Part shown: positions 25,001-34,887 of the stretch, piece after piece
Numbering within the stretch: the stretch's first letter is position 1
Layout of the letters: each line of letters opens with the position of its first letter
Origin: Prunus persica
Taxonomy: Eukaryota; Streptophyta; Magnoliopsida; Rosales; Rosaceae
Reading direction: 5' to 3'
Assembly (NCBI RefSeq): GCF_000346465.2
Contig: NC_034009.1
Coordinates: 26,849,643-26,913,642, forward strand
DNA: 64,000 bases
Translations under genes and position numbers: made by a program
The notes under the pieces: generated by a model
The model's database searches: none
What the model saw: the letters and a program-made list of their open reading frames with translations, nothing else
What the model was told of the DNA's origin: nothing

Positions 25001-28000
25001 TAAGATCTCTGAAATCTATGCAGATACGTATTTGACCATTCTTCTTTTTTACAGGGACAATGCTTGCGAGCCAAGTAGGATATTGGACTTCTCGAATGAA
25101 CCCAGCATTTATTAACTTGTCAATTTCAGCATTTATTTGTACCTGTAGCTCTGGTCGAAAACGTCGTGGAGCTTGCTTCACACAACGACATTGACTTGAT
25201 ACTGCTAGTCTATGTACTGCTACATTAGGATCCAGGCCAGGCATGTCTTGATAACCCCATGCAAACACATCTCGGTACTCTTGAAGAAGGCACTTATAAT
25301 TTTCCAATTCATTTGGAGTTAGTAAGGCACTCACAAAAATGGGTTTAGGCTCTTCATTTGTACCAAGATTAATTTCTTGTAGTTCATCCACAGTAGCTTG
25401 ACCTCCATCTTCAATTTGGGATGGTGCTAACTGAACATTATCAATAAACTCCACAGGCTCATTATCAGGAGTTTGGATTTCATGCTCTTCATTTTTTGTT
25501 GGGTTATCATCTGCAATTGAGACACAGTTAACTTGAGCAGCCTCAAAATCTCTGGATTGCTCTGAACTTGTCATCACGCTGTTCTTGACTCTCCATTTCT
25601 TACTCTTTTGAAGTTTTTGTGAGGTATCAATGCCTCCAAGTCTTTCAAAAACTGAGATGCGAGTGGGATAATTATTTGCTTTGTTCCCAAGCCGTTCAAA
25701 AACTGAAATACGGGGTGGTTTATTGCTTGGCTCAGTTTCAGCAAACAAAGATTTTTCAAAGTCAGTCAAAACTACTAACTCGTCTCTTCCTGTTTCTGGA
25801 CCTTTTACCTTGAGCATGCCATTTTCTTGTTTTACTGAGACGTCAATGCAGTTTTTTTTGACTTTGCCCTTTTTGGATTTTATCTTCAATGGAGTTGAAG
25901 ATGATGTCCTCATAGACTTATTTCCTTCAAAGAAAACAACACGGTTACGTCGGCTATTGTTCTTCTTCGAAACAGTCGGATTTCCATTAAAGACAATGTG
26001 GTTATGCCGACTGTTGTTCTTCTTTAAAACAGTTGAGACTATCATACTGCCCCCTGGGATTGAACAGTTAATCCTGCGTAGTGGCTGAGTGTATGTCGTC
26101 ATAAGCGTCTCAATTGTATTTTGGACTGACATCAGTGCTTTTTGACTTGTCCTTTTTTGGTCATTTGGTGAATATTTGAAAGCCATCCTTGAAGTCTTTT
26201 CTTTATTTGGGAAAACACCAGAAGGCATTGTGATCTTTATTTTGATCGGTTTTGTTGACCCTGATACTCCTCCCGTTTTTATGTTCAGCTCTTGCCTGGC
26301 TTTTTCTGTATTTTGCGGCTGTAGAAAGGTAAGGCTTGGTGATTTATAGAACTTTGCATCTGAATAATTAACTTCTTCACCACCAAACGGATCAGCATCT
26401 GCAGAGACCCTTTTGACTTCCCCATTTGATAAGAACTTAAAACACTGATGTAATGTAGAAGGAACAATGCCATATGTGTGGAGCCATGGGCGCCCCAATA
26501 GGACATTGTAAGATGTGTCAGCGTCAATGACATGAAAAAGGGCATCGGAATAGAGTTCCCCTATTTCCATTTGCAATGCTATAGTACCCATGGCTCTTTG
26601 TCCGACTTGATTGAAACCCTGAATCGTCAGCATGGATGGAGACAACTGTCGTGCACTCATTCCAATCATATGAAGTGTCTTTAAAGGAAGAAGATTTACT
26701 GCTGAGCCACAATCAAGCAAAATTCGGTTGATCAATGTATTTCCAACCTCTCCGCTAACATAAAGTGGTCGGTTGTGGAACTCAGATCCAAGCATCATAT
26801 CATTTTCATCAAATGTGATGCTTGCTAAACAACAAGCACAATATTTTGGTGATGTAATAGCCGCGTTTGCTGGTTCGAAATTGGTTCTGAACATCTCGGG
26901 GCTCATTAAAGCCACAGTGAGTGCTTCTCTAATTTCCTTTGACATTTGCATAGCATCATAAATATTAAGAAAAGCTGGGATACTTTTCAAATGAGCCAAC
27001 ATATCAAGCTGTGATTGGTCCCCGGCACAAGTTTGTCTTTCCTGAGATCTAGAGCTACTTGCTTTAACTGGTATTTCTACTGCAAAACTTTTTGAAGAAA
27101 TTGGACTTTCTGTCATTTTTAACTTATCAGGAATGACTGGTGCTGTATGCAGCGTGGTTTGATCTGCTTCTTCAGAGGTTTTATACGAAGTCATGAAACA
27201 AGTAAGGCATTCTTCCTTTCCTTCGTAATTTTTCTTGAGGAGACTAGCAAGTAAAAATTCAGCGAGGGTAACTGATGCCCTTGGTTGTTGTTCATACTCT
27301 TTCTCTTGTATGGTCTTCGGTTTCTCTGAAATCTTCTTTTTCAATTTCTTGTTTTTCGAAGATGACCTACTCGTAATTTTTACACAATGGCGAGTGGATG
27401 AATTTAGCACCGAGGAATGTTTGACAATTTTTTTAGCCCTTCTTTTGACAACTGTTTGCCATTCACTTTGGGACTCATCGGAAAAGTCTGACGAATCTTC
27501 CCAAACATCTAGGCTAGGTGCGGTCATAAGATCATACAAGGTAGGAACATTAGGATTTCTAGAACGAGGCATATCAGGGTATGCATGAACGACTGTAACC
27601 TCATTGTCGACATGGAATCCTACAGGTATAGCTCCTTCTGGCAAGGAAACATGAGGAATAAGTTCACCCTCAATCATGTTAGATGTTGCGGTTTGCTGCT
27701 TTGAAGATGAATCCACCTCTATCTCATGATTGTTGATTTTTTCTTGAATTATGTTTTTAAGTACGTAGCAATCTCTTAATGGATGACTCACGATCCGGTG
27801 GTACCTGCAATATTTAGAATCATTAGTCTTATCAACTTCTGCAGGGCGCTTTGGTTCTGGAAGTTTGATTGCTTTTGCTGCGAGGAGCTCATCCAAGATA
27901 GTTTCAACATCCTCATCATCAAATGTATACTTGACTTCCTTCCTTTCTTTAAGAGTGAGTCTCCTCGTTTCTTCTTTCCCTTTTCCTCTGTCATTTTTCT

Positions 28001-29279
28001 TGTCCATTTTGACGAAAGTAGCCATTGACTCCCCTTTCTTGAATGTTTTCTTGCCTTCATTCTTCTTTTCCCCAATTTGGACTTTTGTTATTGTCTTCTG
28101 ACGAGCAATTTGTATTTCAACGTTACTCGCCTTTGATACCAATGCGTCGAACGATTGAGGCTCTGCTGTTGCAACAAAGGTTGCAATTTCTGGCAGGAGA
28201 TTGTTATAACACATCTGCACTGCAGATTGCTCGGTGATCTTTTCAGTACATTGGAGATTAAGACTCCTCCATCTCATAATAAAATCATTTGCACTCTCCC
28301 CAGGTTTTTGTGTGGTTTTGGCCAGATCTATGAGTGAGACTTTTTTCTTTGAGCTGACAAATTGTGAAAGAAAAACCTTCTGCATGTCGTCCCACGTTAC
28401 AATGGAACCCGGAGGTAATTGAGTATACCATGTGAAAGCAGACCCTTTAAGGGATTGAACAAACTGCCTTATTAACAAAGCATCTGATTGTGAAGTTTCT
28501 CCACATGCAGAGGAAAAGTGAGCTAAATGTTCATGTGGAGAGCCGCTCATCCCATCAAACTTATCGAAAGTCGGCTTCTGATAACCCTTGGGGAAAGGCA
28601 ACGCGTCATAATGAGCTGGATAAGGCTTCCGGTATCCGAGGATAGGTGGTGATATAGACATTTGGAATTCGCGGATTCCTTCTGCAATCAAAGTCTTTAT
28701 ATCTTGATGAGTTATTTGGCTATTAGAACTCTCTCCTACCTCTTCCTCCTTTCTTTCTTCATCTTTCTTTCCGCTATCTACGATAAGTTTGGCGGCTAAT
28801 TGAGCTGTTAGCGCTGCCACTTCTGCTTCCCTTTCAGCAAGCTTTCTTTGAATATCAAGAAGTTGTTCATCTACACTTGTTGTACCGGTCACCATGACAG
28901 GCATATTTTCGAAACTTTCACTTTCTTCATTTATATATAACCCTTGGAATTTGGTTATTAATTGCTCTTGACAATCCGACTTGTTCCTTTGGAGAGGTAT
29001 CGCCTCAGGAGACTGAAGTGATAAAGCCCGAGCCCTTGCGCGAGTGACTGGCCCTGTGTATGATCTTGAAATAATTAAAGACTTGGGACTTGCCCCCTGT
29101 ATCAAGTGATCTTGGGCCTCCAAAGTTTGCTTCTTGGAGTCTTCTTTAAACTTGCTTGGGTCGGACAATTCTGACTGTTTATGATCAGAGTGTGGAAGCC
29201 TTATTGATTCCTCTGCAACCTTCAAATGAGACTCAGAATCTTGGTCCTTTGGGGTTTTGGGTGAAACTTCCTCATCTTC
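22095..29279 (-). CDS. Gag-Pol polyprotein of the Tat element
   Basis: One open frame of about 2,395 codons, from the codon after the UAG at 29282-29280 to the stop at 22095. Numbering from the TTG at 29225, Gag core is about 200-330 (FTWYTQLPPG), a CCHC-like knuckle at about 475 (CRYHRIVSHPLRDC), aspartic protease at about 837 (LLDCGSAVNLL), reverse transcriptase at about 1400-1560 with YVDD near 1500, retroviral RNase H at about 1643-1760, a second archaeal-type RNase H at about 1790-1910 (LYFDGAARKKG), and integrase with an HHCC zinc region near 2025 and DDE residues near 2091, 2156 and 2190. No in-frame ATG lies near the UAG, so translation by read-through from ORF1 or from a spliced or non-AUG start must be assumed. 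All key catalytic motifs are present, so it looks potentially active. Protease reads DCG where DTG or DSG is common in other clades. Confidence 0.95.
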   Translation of the reverse strand, partial: EDEEVSPKTPKDQDSESHLKVAEESIRLPHSDHKQSELSDPSKFKEDSKKQTLEAQDHLIQGASPKSLIISRSYTGPVTRARARALSLQSPEAIPLQRNKSDCQEQLITKFQGLYINEESESFENMPVMVTGTTSVDEQLLDIQRKLAEREAEVAALTAQLAAKLIVDSGKKDEERKEEEVGESSNSQITHQDIKTLIAEGIREFQMSISPPILGYRKPYPAHYDALPFPKGYQKPTFDKFDGMSGSPHEHLAHFSSACGETSQSDALLIRQFVQSLKGSAFTWYTQLPPGSIVTWDDMQKVFLSQFVSSKKKVSLIDLAKTTQKPGESANDFIMRWRSLNLQCTEKITEQSAVQMCYNNLLPEIATFVATAEPQSFDALVSKASNVEIQIARQKTITKVQIGEKKNEGKKTFKKGESMATFVKMDKKNDRGKGKEETRRLTLKERKEVKYTFDDEDVETILDELLAAKAIKLPEPKRPAEVDKTNDSKYCRYHRIVSHPLRDCYVLKNIIQEKINNHEIEVDSSSKQQTATSNMIEGELIPHVSLPEGAIPVGFHVDNEVTVVHAYPDMPRSRNPNVPTLYDLMTAPSLDVWEDSSDFSDESQSEWQTVVKRRAKKIVKHSSVLNSSTRHCVKITSRSSSKNKKLKKKISEKPKTIQEKEYEQQPRASVTLAEFLLASLLKKNYEGKEECLTCFMTSYKTSEEADQTTLHTAPVIPDKLKMTESPISSKSFAVEIPVKASSSRSQERQTCAGDQSQLDMLAHLKSIPAFLNIYDAMQMSKEIREALTVALMSPEMFRTNFEPANAAITSPKYCACCLASITFDENDMMLGSEFHNRPLYVSGEVGNTLINRILLDCGSAVNLLPLKTLHMIGMSARQLSPSMLTIQGFNQVGQRAMGTIALQMEIGELYSDALFHVIDADTSYNVLLGRPWLHTYGIVPSTLHQCFKFLSNGEVKRVSADADPFGGEEVNYSDAKFYKSPSLTFLQPQNTEKARQELNIKTGGVSGSTKPIKIKITMPSGVFPNKEKTSRMAFKYSPNDQKRTSQKALMSVQNTIETLMTTYTQPLRRINCSIPGGSMIVSTVLKKNNSRHNHIVFNGNPTVSKKNNSRRNRVVFFEGNKSMRTSSSTPLKIKSKKGKVKKNCIDVSVKQENGMLKVKGPETGRDELVVLTDFEKSLFAETEPSNKPPRISVFERLGNKANNYPTRISVFERLGGIDTSQKLQKSKKWRVKNSVMTSSEQSRDFEAAQVNCVSIADDNPTKNEEHEIQTPDNEPVEFIDNVQLAPSQIEDGGQATVDELQEINLGTNEEPKPIFVSALLTPNELENYKCLLQEYRDVFAWGYQDMPGLDPNVAVHRLAVSSQCRCVKQAPRRFRPELQVQINAEIDKLINAGFIREVQYPTWLASIVPVKKKNGQIRICIDFRDLNNACPKDEFPLPITELLVDATTGFGALSFMDGFSGYNQIKMAPEDEEVTAFRTPKGVYCYTVMPFGLKNAGATYQRAMTIIFSDMLHNTIECYVDDLVVKTKKREHHLNDLKRVFDRLRKHQLKMNPLKCAFGVTSGKFLGFVVRHRGIEIDPSKIKAILEMPPPRTLRQLRGLQGRLAYIRRFISNLSGRCQPFTRLMKKDTPFIWDQACQNAFDSIKAYLLKPPVLMAPIKGKPLILYIAALERSLGAMLAQENEDGKENALYYLSRTLVGAERNYTPIEKVCLALIFAVQKLRHYILSHGITLISKADPLRYLMAKPVPSGRLAKWSLLLSEFEIKYVSQKAIKGQALADFLAAHPVPDNMELPNDLPDEEVFSIEISPWQLYFDGAARKKGAGVGVVFITPSGGLIPYSFSLMTLCSNNIAEYEALIIGLEIALEMNINCLHAFGDSQLIVKQLNGQYAVKNENLVPYNDRAKYLMTQFQDVQIAHIPRSKNDKADALANLAASLSLPEERDIQVTIGERHLLPSAFDRLREKHEVNIVTVYEIEEGPDWRQSMIDFLQHGKLPTDPRKRVDVRRRANRFIYLNDTLYKRSFDGILLRCLSKQEATTALLETHGGVCGAHQSGPKLAAQLKRLGYYWPTMVQDAMKFSSNCKACQLHGDFIHQPPLPLHPTILSWPFDTWGLDVIGIIKPKSSRQHQYILAATDYFSKWAEAVPLKVVKAEDVANFIRTHIIHRYGVPSKIISDNALYFKCKTMVKLCDKYKIRHSFSASYNPQSNGQAEAFNKVLCNILKKMVSGTKKDWHERLPEALWAYRTTVRTATGCTPYSLVYGSEAILPLEIQLPSLRVATHLVNPDENMKVRLAELEALDENRLYVQQKLEVYQAQMAGAFNRKVKFRSFSVGDLVLTIRRPIVITRKMHGKFASKWEGPYVVTRVFAKGAYELSNPEGTCIYPCVNGKFVKRFYA

Positions 29280-29720
29280 CTAGGTAGTGATTACCATTAC
29301 GGACTCGATGGTAGTTAAGGTGATTGGAATTGAACCAATCATAATTTGAGTAATAATCGGAGTTGCGATTGAACCATTGACTTTGCATCGAATGCTTTTG
29401 GCGGTCTTGGATACATGTGTCTCAACAGCTACAACCGGGATAGTTTCAATGAGCTCAAATGCGTTGGCTTGTGCAGTTTTCTTCTTGAAAGCTCGTGCAA
29501 CCCTTTTCCTTGCATTCCTTATGGAATTTTTGGATGGGGATTTCGTCAGTTGAGTCTTAGTGACTTTCACGAAAGCCTTGCTGGTCCAGATCTTTGGGCT
29601 AGCCTTTGGAACATCGTTGACAACCGGTGCATGATCCACAGTGAAGGTGACTCGATGACCGACACGTTTTGGTGATCCAGCAGGAAGCTTATGAAAGTAT
29701 ACAGTTACTTGTGGTGCCAT
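29280..29720 (-). CDS. Tat element ORF1, upstream of gag, same frame
   Basis: 146 codons, starting MAPQVTVYFHKLPAGSPKRV, from ATG at 29720. A TAA five codons upstream in frame makes this start firm. The centre is strongly basic (RNARKRVARAFKKK). It ends at a single UAG (29282-29280), and the same frame then stays open for all of gag-pol. Ogre-type elements carry an ORF1 of unknown function before gag; this ORF fits that place, or it is the true N-terminus of Gag. Its function is not known. Confidence 0.75.
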   Translation of the reverse strand: MAPQVTVYFHKLPAGSPKRVGHRVTFTVDHAPVVNDVPKASPKIWTSKAFVKVTKTQLTKSPSKNSIRNARKRVARAFKKKTAQANAFELIETIPVVAVETHVSKTAKSIRCKVNGSIATPIITQIMIGSIPITLTTIESVMVITT

Positions 29721-29806
29721 GTCGTTTTCCTGTTACATAAAGAAAAGACATAACAAAAACATTATCAGTTCATTTCATCAATAATTGGAGATGAAAGGGA
29801 GAATGG

Positions 29807-29824
29807 GTCCCACCGGGCGTGCCA
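29807..29824 (-). other. Primer binding site of the Tat element
   Basis: On the minus strand, TGGCACGCCCGGTGGGAC lies 7 nt downstream of the 5' LTR. It starts with TGG, the complement of tRNA CCA. The literature on Ogre elements reports tRNA-Arg priming; I could not verify which tRNA matches here. Confidence 0.75.
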
Positions 29825-29831
29825 AAAATTA

Positions 29832-32800
29832 TGTTAGATAAAAAGTGTAATAAAGAAATTAAAAATTCACCCAACATAATCTCACTCTTATTTACAAATA
29901 GGAGTTTTTATTTTTAATTGAATATGACCCACTCAAGATAAAAAATATCTCTTAATTATAATCTCTTTATAAAGAGAAAACCCTTTGATTCCAATATGAA
30001 AAATGAAATAAATAATGGAATTTGATTTGATGTTACAGCTGCATCCAGGGAATCCTAGACTGCCTACATACCCCATTTTGGGGATCAAGCCTTTTGTAGT
30101 TCTCACATAATTTGATTGGACTTTCAAGGAATGAATGACCCCTTGAAAGAATTTGTGGTATGAGAAATATTTTATGGAATTTGGATGAATGTGGTTGGAC
30201 CAGGGATTCAATTTGATTTTGTGGTTGGAAAAGTGTTTGGGGCGAATTTGGTTAAGGACACCAGGGATTCTGTTTGGACTTGCGGTCGTATCTGGATTGA
30301 ATTTCCAAATTGCCTACGTATCCTTGGCGGAATCAAACCAGACGTAGTTCAGAAATTTTGATTGGATTTTCAAAGAATGAATGACCCCTTGAAAGAATTT
30401 GTTGTTTCAGAGATTTGAATTTGATCTCACTGAAATTTGCATGGGTAGATAACTCATAATGAAATTTGAAATGATTTTGTACCATTTGAGAAATTTGGGA
30501 TCTTCGTATCAATTATTTGCTCATTGATACGTTTTTATTTTGAAGGGAATTTTGGACGGACCAATTTCGATTTGAGGAAAAGGTCCATCCAACTTTATTT
30601 GATGGTTGTTAACTGGTATTTTCTAGCACTTGAGAATTGTCAATGGTTGGCTCCATTAAACATGTGAGAGTTGTTATACTGTTCGAACACTTGAATTTGG
30701 AAGATGACCCACTTGCCCTTCATCCTTTCTTTGACGATTTTTGGATATTTGGCTGGGAACATGCGAGTCTCTGCATGTCCAGCAAAACCAATTAGTTGGG
30801 CTTTGGGTTTGCTATTATCACATCTTCACTAAACAACAAACTTTTCACCCCACTTTCTTCCTTTACTTTTTCACTAAACAACGGCAGTCCATTCCTTCTT
30901 TGATTTGTAACTGGAGCTTTTGCTGGGGCAAAGTCCCATTTAGCTTGGCCTGCAGGACGCCAGAGAAAGGCTTGTTGCCCACTTGTGCCTTCATTTTCTT
31001 CTTTATTTGTTAAAGACTCCAAGGCTCCAGGGAAATTGAGGGGTGCAAATTAATTCTCTTGTGCTTGACTTGGAGAAGTTTTGGTCTGACAAGAAAACAG
31101 TTTTCTTTTTGAACATAAACCTCTTGAATATCTTTGTCTATCTGTTTGTTACTCAAAAGCACCTGCATTATTTTCATTGAGTATGTCTAAAGAAAATTAA
31201 TAGGCATTTTAATGAGCCCATTAATTTACTCACATATGGTTTTGAGGATTTAAAAATTAATCAATTAACCACATAAATTATTTGGACCACCCATTAAATA
31301 TTTTGGGCTTTTGAGAGTTAATGGGTAATTTGTTTTGTCGACCCATCAATTTGTTTTTCGGGCCTTTTAGTTGGTCCATAAATAGAAGGTCCATGTCAGA
31401 AAAAAACTTTGAGAGCTAGTTGCATTTGAAATCGATATCTATTTGGAGTAGTAGAGATCGATCCAAACTGAGCCACTCCCATCCTTATCTGGATCAATTC
31501 AAACTGAACCCAATTATATATCTCTTCAGCCACTCATCTGCCACAATCAATACGGAGCCTAGAGTCTTAGACGCCAAAACCAAGGCAAGACCTTTGCTTT
31601 GCTCCTATCTGTCAGACTACATAAACCATTAAAATATTAATTTGAGGTCTTGGGAACTTGAAGGCAGACTTGGACTACATAACCCATTGGAAATATGGGA
31701 GCTTAAAGGCAACACGTCAGTTTGTCAAAGTACAAAGGTACTTTTCCTTTGCTTTGTCCCTTTTTGGCTTTTTCTTCCTTGTTTTGTTTCTTTTTCCGTT
31801 CTTTGCTTCTTTCTTCTTGCGAGCTTTCTCCCTAAGCTCTTGTTGTTTGGCTTTCAATTGCTCTGATGGGAGAGAAGGTTTTGGAGCCTCAACTTTGGTG
31901 TTGACTAGTACTGATGGCATTATGTTTGGATGATTTTCATGTTCCACCACCCAACTGGCTGTAGCCTCCAAGCTAGCATAGTGAAGTGTACGAGTTGGAT
32001 TTCATAGAGAGGAGAATTTTCAAGGACATATGGCCTCAAAGTGGTGCAGTGTATTCAGACGAGCCTTTACATGGCTCCTTTGCTTATTTTTTATTATTCG
32101 TCTTGACAGAGCAACAGAGCCTTTCTTGTTGGCTATGACCTCCATCCTTTCCTTTTTGTTTGCTGATGCTTTGGTGCGTTCTTTTCTTCATTTGATTGCA
32201 GACTGAGATCTTTTGGGAAGGGCTATCATAGTGCCAGTGACAGAGTGAGAACCCTTTGTGGTTTCTGCAAATTGTTGCAGAGGAATGCTGCTTTGGTGAC
32301 CTTCGTGGGTGTGAATCATCAGTCTCTGTAAGCTTTCTGGCAATCATTAATTTTTGTCTGTCTTTTAATATCTTCTTTTATATTTTCTTCTGTTTATGCC
32401 AAACTATGAGACTAAAACAAGATTGTTGATTTTTTTCTCCATTTGCAGCAAGTTTTGGCCCCTGTTCTTTCTCCAATTTGCAGAATTTTTGCTCTGCTGA
32501 AGGTGGGTTGGGCAAGTAACAAAGCGTCTGGTCTGTTGATGTTTTCTATTTTTTTGGTACTCAAGAACACTCGCAAGGTCTTCTCTGAGTACCACAATGT
32601 GCCTATGGACACTCACAAGGTGTTCACAGCACTTGTACAGTGGGGTTCTTGCAGAAGCCCATCTGTAATTCACAACAGAGAGGTCCTTGTGAGAGCTCTC
32701 TTTGTGTGAGTAGCACAGCTATTGCCAATTTGGGAGGATTTGTTTGCATTTTTCCACTGCTGAAGTCTCTGTTGATATGATACATTTCTTGATATCAAAC

Positions 32801-33317
32801 ATGGAGGAAGTTCAAACTTCTGTACGGTGGCCTCACATACATGTTTTTTTGCCTGCAAGTCAGTTGTACATAAAAGGATACTCAAATGAATTTGTTTATA
32901 CCTTCTGAATGGTATTATGACAGAGCTTCGTATCTCTTTTGCTTGCTTCTCTTCTTTGGATTTCTGTAGCAGTTTTTTTCCTTTCTGTGTATTTCTGCAG
33001 CAATTTGGTGCTTTTTTTTCTCCTCCGTCTCTTTGCCTCCTTTAGTCCCTTTTTATAGACTTAGAGGAACTGACAGAGTGGAGCCAGTTATGGCCTCACG
33101 TATTGTGTGGGTGGGAGTAACTTCCCATTTCCAGTCACTCCTCAACGTACATGTTCTGTTACTGCTTAATATTTTCTTGTAAAAATATTAATATTAATTC
33201 ATTTGGGCCTAAACCAATTTAGCAACAAGTCCACAACACCATTTTATCTATGGGCTCAACTTCTTTAAACTTGGGCCAAAATTTAATTTGCTGTCAATGA
33301 ACTTTTTTATTTCAACA
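29832..33317 (-). repeat. 5' LTR (3,486 bp) of the Tat element
   Basis: Same length as the 15074-18559 LTR and offset from it by 14,758 bp throughout, so there are no net indels. Differences found by eye are at 30200, 30842, 32526, 32803 and 32936. It contains the U3 TATA box near 33048-33058 on the minus strand and the two single stem motifs near 30038-30104 and 30286-30354. Confidence 0.96.
33048..33058 (-). promoter_or_regulatory. TATA box in U3 of the 5' LTR
   Basis: CTATAAAAAGG on the minus strand, followed by a purine-rich leader. It would drive genomic RNA synthesis from about 33020 towards lower coordinates. Confidence 0.6.
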
Positions 33318-33322
33318 GTAGT
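33318..33322. repeat. Target site duplication GTAGT, right
   Basis: Matches 15069-15073. It lies within the Harbinger transposase coding sequence. Confidence 0.95.
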
Positions 33323-34887
33323 ACGCACCAGAGTATACGGTATTGTTGATTTGGTATATGACCTGGGGGGAATGACCTCACAATACCTCGTCGAACACCG
33401 GAGATTGACCAAGGACATTGAGGTCATTCTGAGATTCGGCAACCCCGAAGAAGGCATGCCAATCCCAACAGTCGAATGAAGCTACGGTCTCCAAAATTAT
33501 ACTTTTTTTGCCCTTTCGATTCCCGTACTCTCCTTGCCATGTAGTAGGACAATTCTTCCACTGCCAGTGCATGCAATCGATGCTTCCAATCATTCCTGGG
33601 AAACCTCGAGCCTCTCCTTTTTTGTAGAAGCCTTTGCAGGTCCCTCGGCGTGGGTTTGCGAAGGTACTCCCTCGTGTACAAATTTTCCACTGCATCACAG
33701 AATCTCACCAAGCACTCTAGGATAGTAGACTTTCCCATCCTTGCAATCTCATCCACCTACTCTACATATGCCCCATAAGCAAGCATCCGCAAAGCAGCTG
33801 TAAGTTTTTGCTCCAGGATAAGACCCAAAACTCCAACAACATCATGCTTTTGAATGAAGTATGTGTCGTAATTACAAATATCATGCATGATTTTTTGAAA
33901 CAAATGTGGCTGCATTCTATATCTCTCTCGAAACTTAGAAACAGGATATAACGAATTTGAGATAAAGTAATCCTCCAAGATATTCTTACCCTGAGACTCC
34001 CTATGTCTGTTTACATTCGGGGTATGACGACGACGGTGTTGCCTTGATTGATTAAGCATACACACCGCTGCTACAAGCATTTGTTCCTCTTCTTTATCGC
34101 CGTCCCGATCTTCTTCAGCACGTTTACGCCTGATTTCTTCCATTTCTTTCTGTTGCCTCTCCAACACCCTCCTCAAGTTTGACATTGAGAGTAAAATATG
34201 TTTTGTAAAATCTGAGAAATGAAGGAATAGATAAGAGATAGTGTGAGAGGTATGAGTTGATGGTGTAGTTTTATAGAGGGATTCAGATGATAGAGATGAC
34301 ACGTGACACAATTTTAGAGGGTGAAAATCTTATATGAAATCTGAGAATATAATTTTTTAAAAATATCTGAAAATCTTATCTAACATGGGACACGTGACAC
34401 AATTTTAGAGGGTGAAAATTTTATCTGAAATCTGAAATTATAATTTTTTTTAAAAATATCTGAAAATCTTTTCTGACATGGGAATTTTAAAGGGTGAAAA
34501 TCTTATCTGAAATATGAGATTATAATTTTTTTTTAATGAATATCTGAAAATTTTATCTGGAATAAGACATGTGGCAATCGAGATTCTCATTCGAAAATTT
34601 TTTCTGAAAAATAACGGACACGTGACAACCAAAAATCTAATCCGAAAATTTAATTACAAAAGATTATCAAAATTAATAGTTTAAAGTATAAAAAAGAAAA
34701 GAAAATAAAGTACAATGAATAGTATTTGCCTTAGACTTGCCCTAGACTTAGCCCTCATAGGTGGAACCACAAATGGCAAGGCTGACACTATTCACGTGAA
34801 TAGTGGCAGCCCTTGCTTGCCCTTACCCTAGACTTAGCCCTTATGGGTGGAGATGCTCTGAGGGAATGATGCAAGTATGTTCCTAAA

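Larger units (their letters stand above)
15074..33317 (-). mobile_element. Tat/Ogre-type Ty3/gypsy LTR retrotransposon, 18.2 kb
   Basis: Complete element of 18,244 bp in minus orientation with a 5-bp target duplication GTAGT. In its own orientation the order is: 5' LTR (33317-29832), primer binding site (29824-29807), ORF1 (29720-29280), gag-pol (29279-22095), a 3' UTR with tandem repeats (22020-21632), an antisense plant-mobile-domain ORF (18660-21449 on plus), polypurine tract (18570-18560) and 3' LTR (18559-15074). A second, archaeal-type RNase H after the retroviral one, the large size, the extra ORF before gag and an extra ORF near the 3' end are known traits of the Tat lineage (Ogre, Retand and relatives). 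LTRs differ at five sites and gag-pol is open, so it inserted recently. Confidence 0.95.
14577..34185 (-). pseudogene. PIF/Harbinger DDE transposase, split and mutated
   Basis: The 5' part runs from an ATG at 34185 to 33323 and the 3' part from 15073 to 14577; the LTR retrotransposon separates them. N-terminal coiled basic residues (RRVLERQQKEMEEIRRKR) precede the Harbinger region (YFIQKHDVVGVLG), then the DDE nuclease: first Asp in GSIDCMHW, then FDCWDWHAFFG, and after the insertion YLANRIYPRW, RKDVERCFGILQ and CIILHNMIVENE. Damage includes a UAG at about 33757, a frameshift near 33620, a UGA after FDEVL near 33378, and a stop near 14868. The second catalytic Asp, expected in the YLADGIYP context, is Asn here. 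Confidence 0.82.
12533..34858. mobile_element. PIF/Harbinger transposon, decayed, split by an LTR retrotransposon
   Basis: The termini are inverted repeats: GAGCATCTCCA at 12533 and its complement ending at 34858. The flanking trinucleotides are TAA on the left and TGA on the right, close to the TWA target of this superfamily with one mismatch. Excluding the 18.2-kb retrotransposon and one target copy, the element is about 4.08 kb, a normal PIF size. It carries the two genes typical of the superfamily in convergent orientation: a Myb/trihelix-like DNA-binding protein on the plus strand and a DDE transposase on the minus strand. Both have nonsense changes, so the element is not autonomous now. 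Confidence 0.85.

Noticed and set aside
22095..29720. Gag-pol region considered as an endogenous pararetrovirus
   Set aside because: Flanking LTRs, PBS, PPT, an integrase domain and a 5-bp target duplication identify an LTR retrotransposon; no movement or coat protein region of pararetrovirus type is present.
29807..29824. Assigning a specific primer tRNA to the PBS
   Set aside because: The 18-nt sequence starts with TGG as required, but I could not match it securely to a tRNA 3' end from memory.
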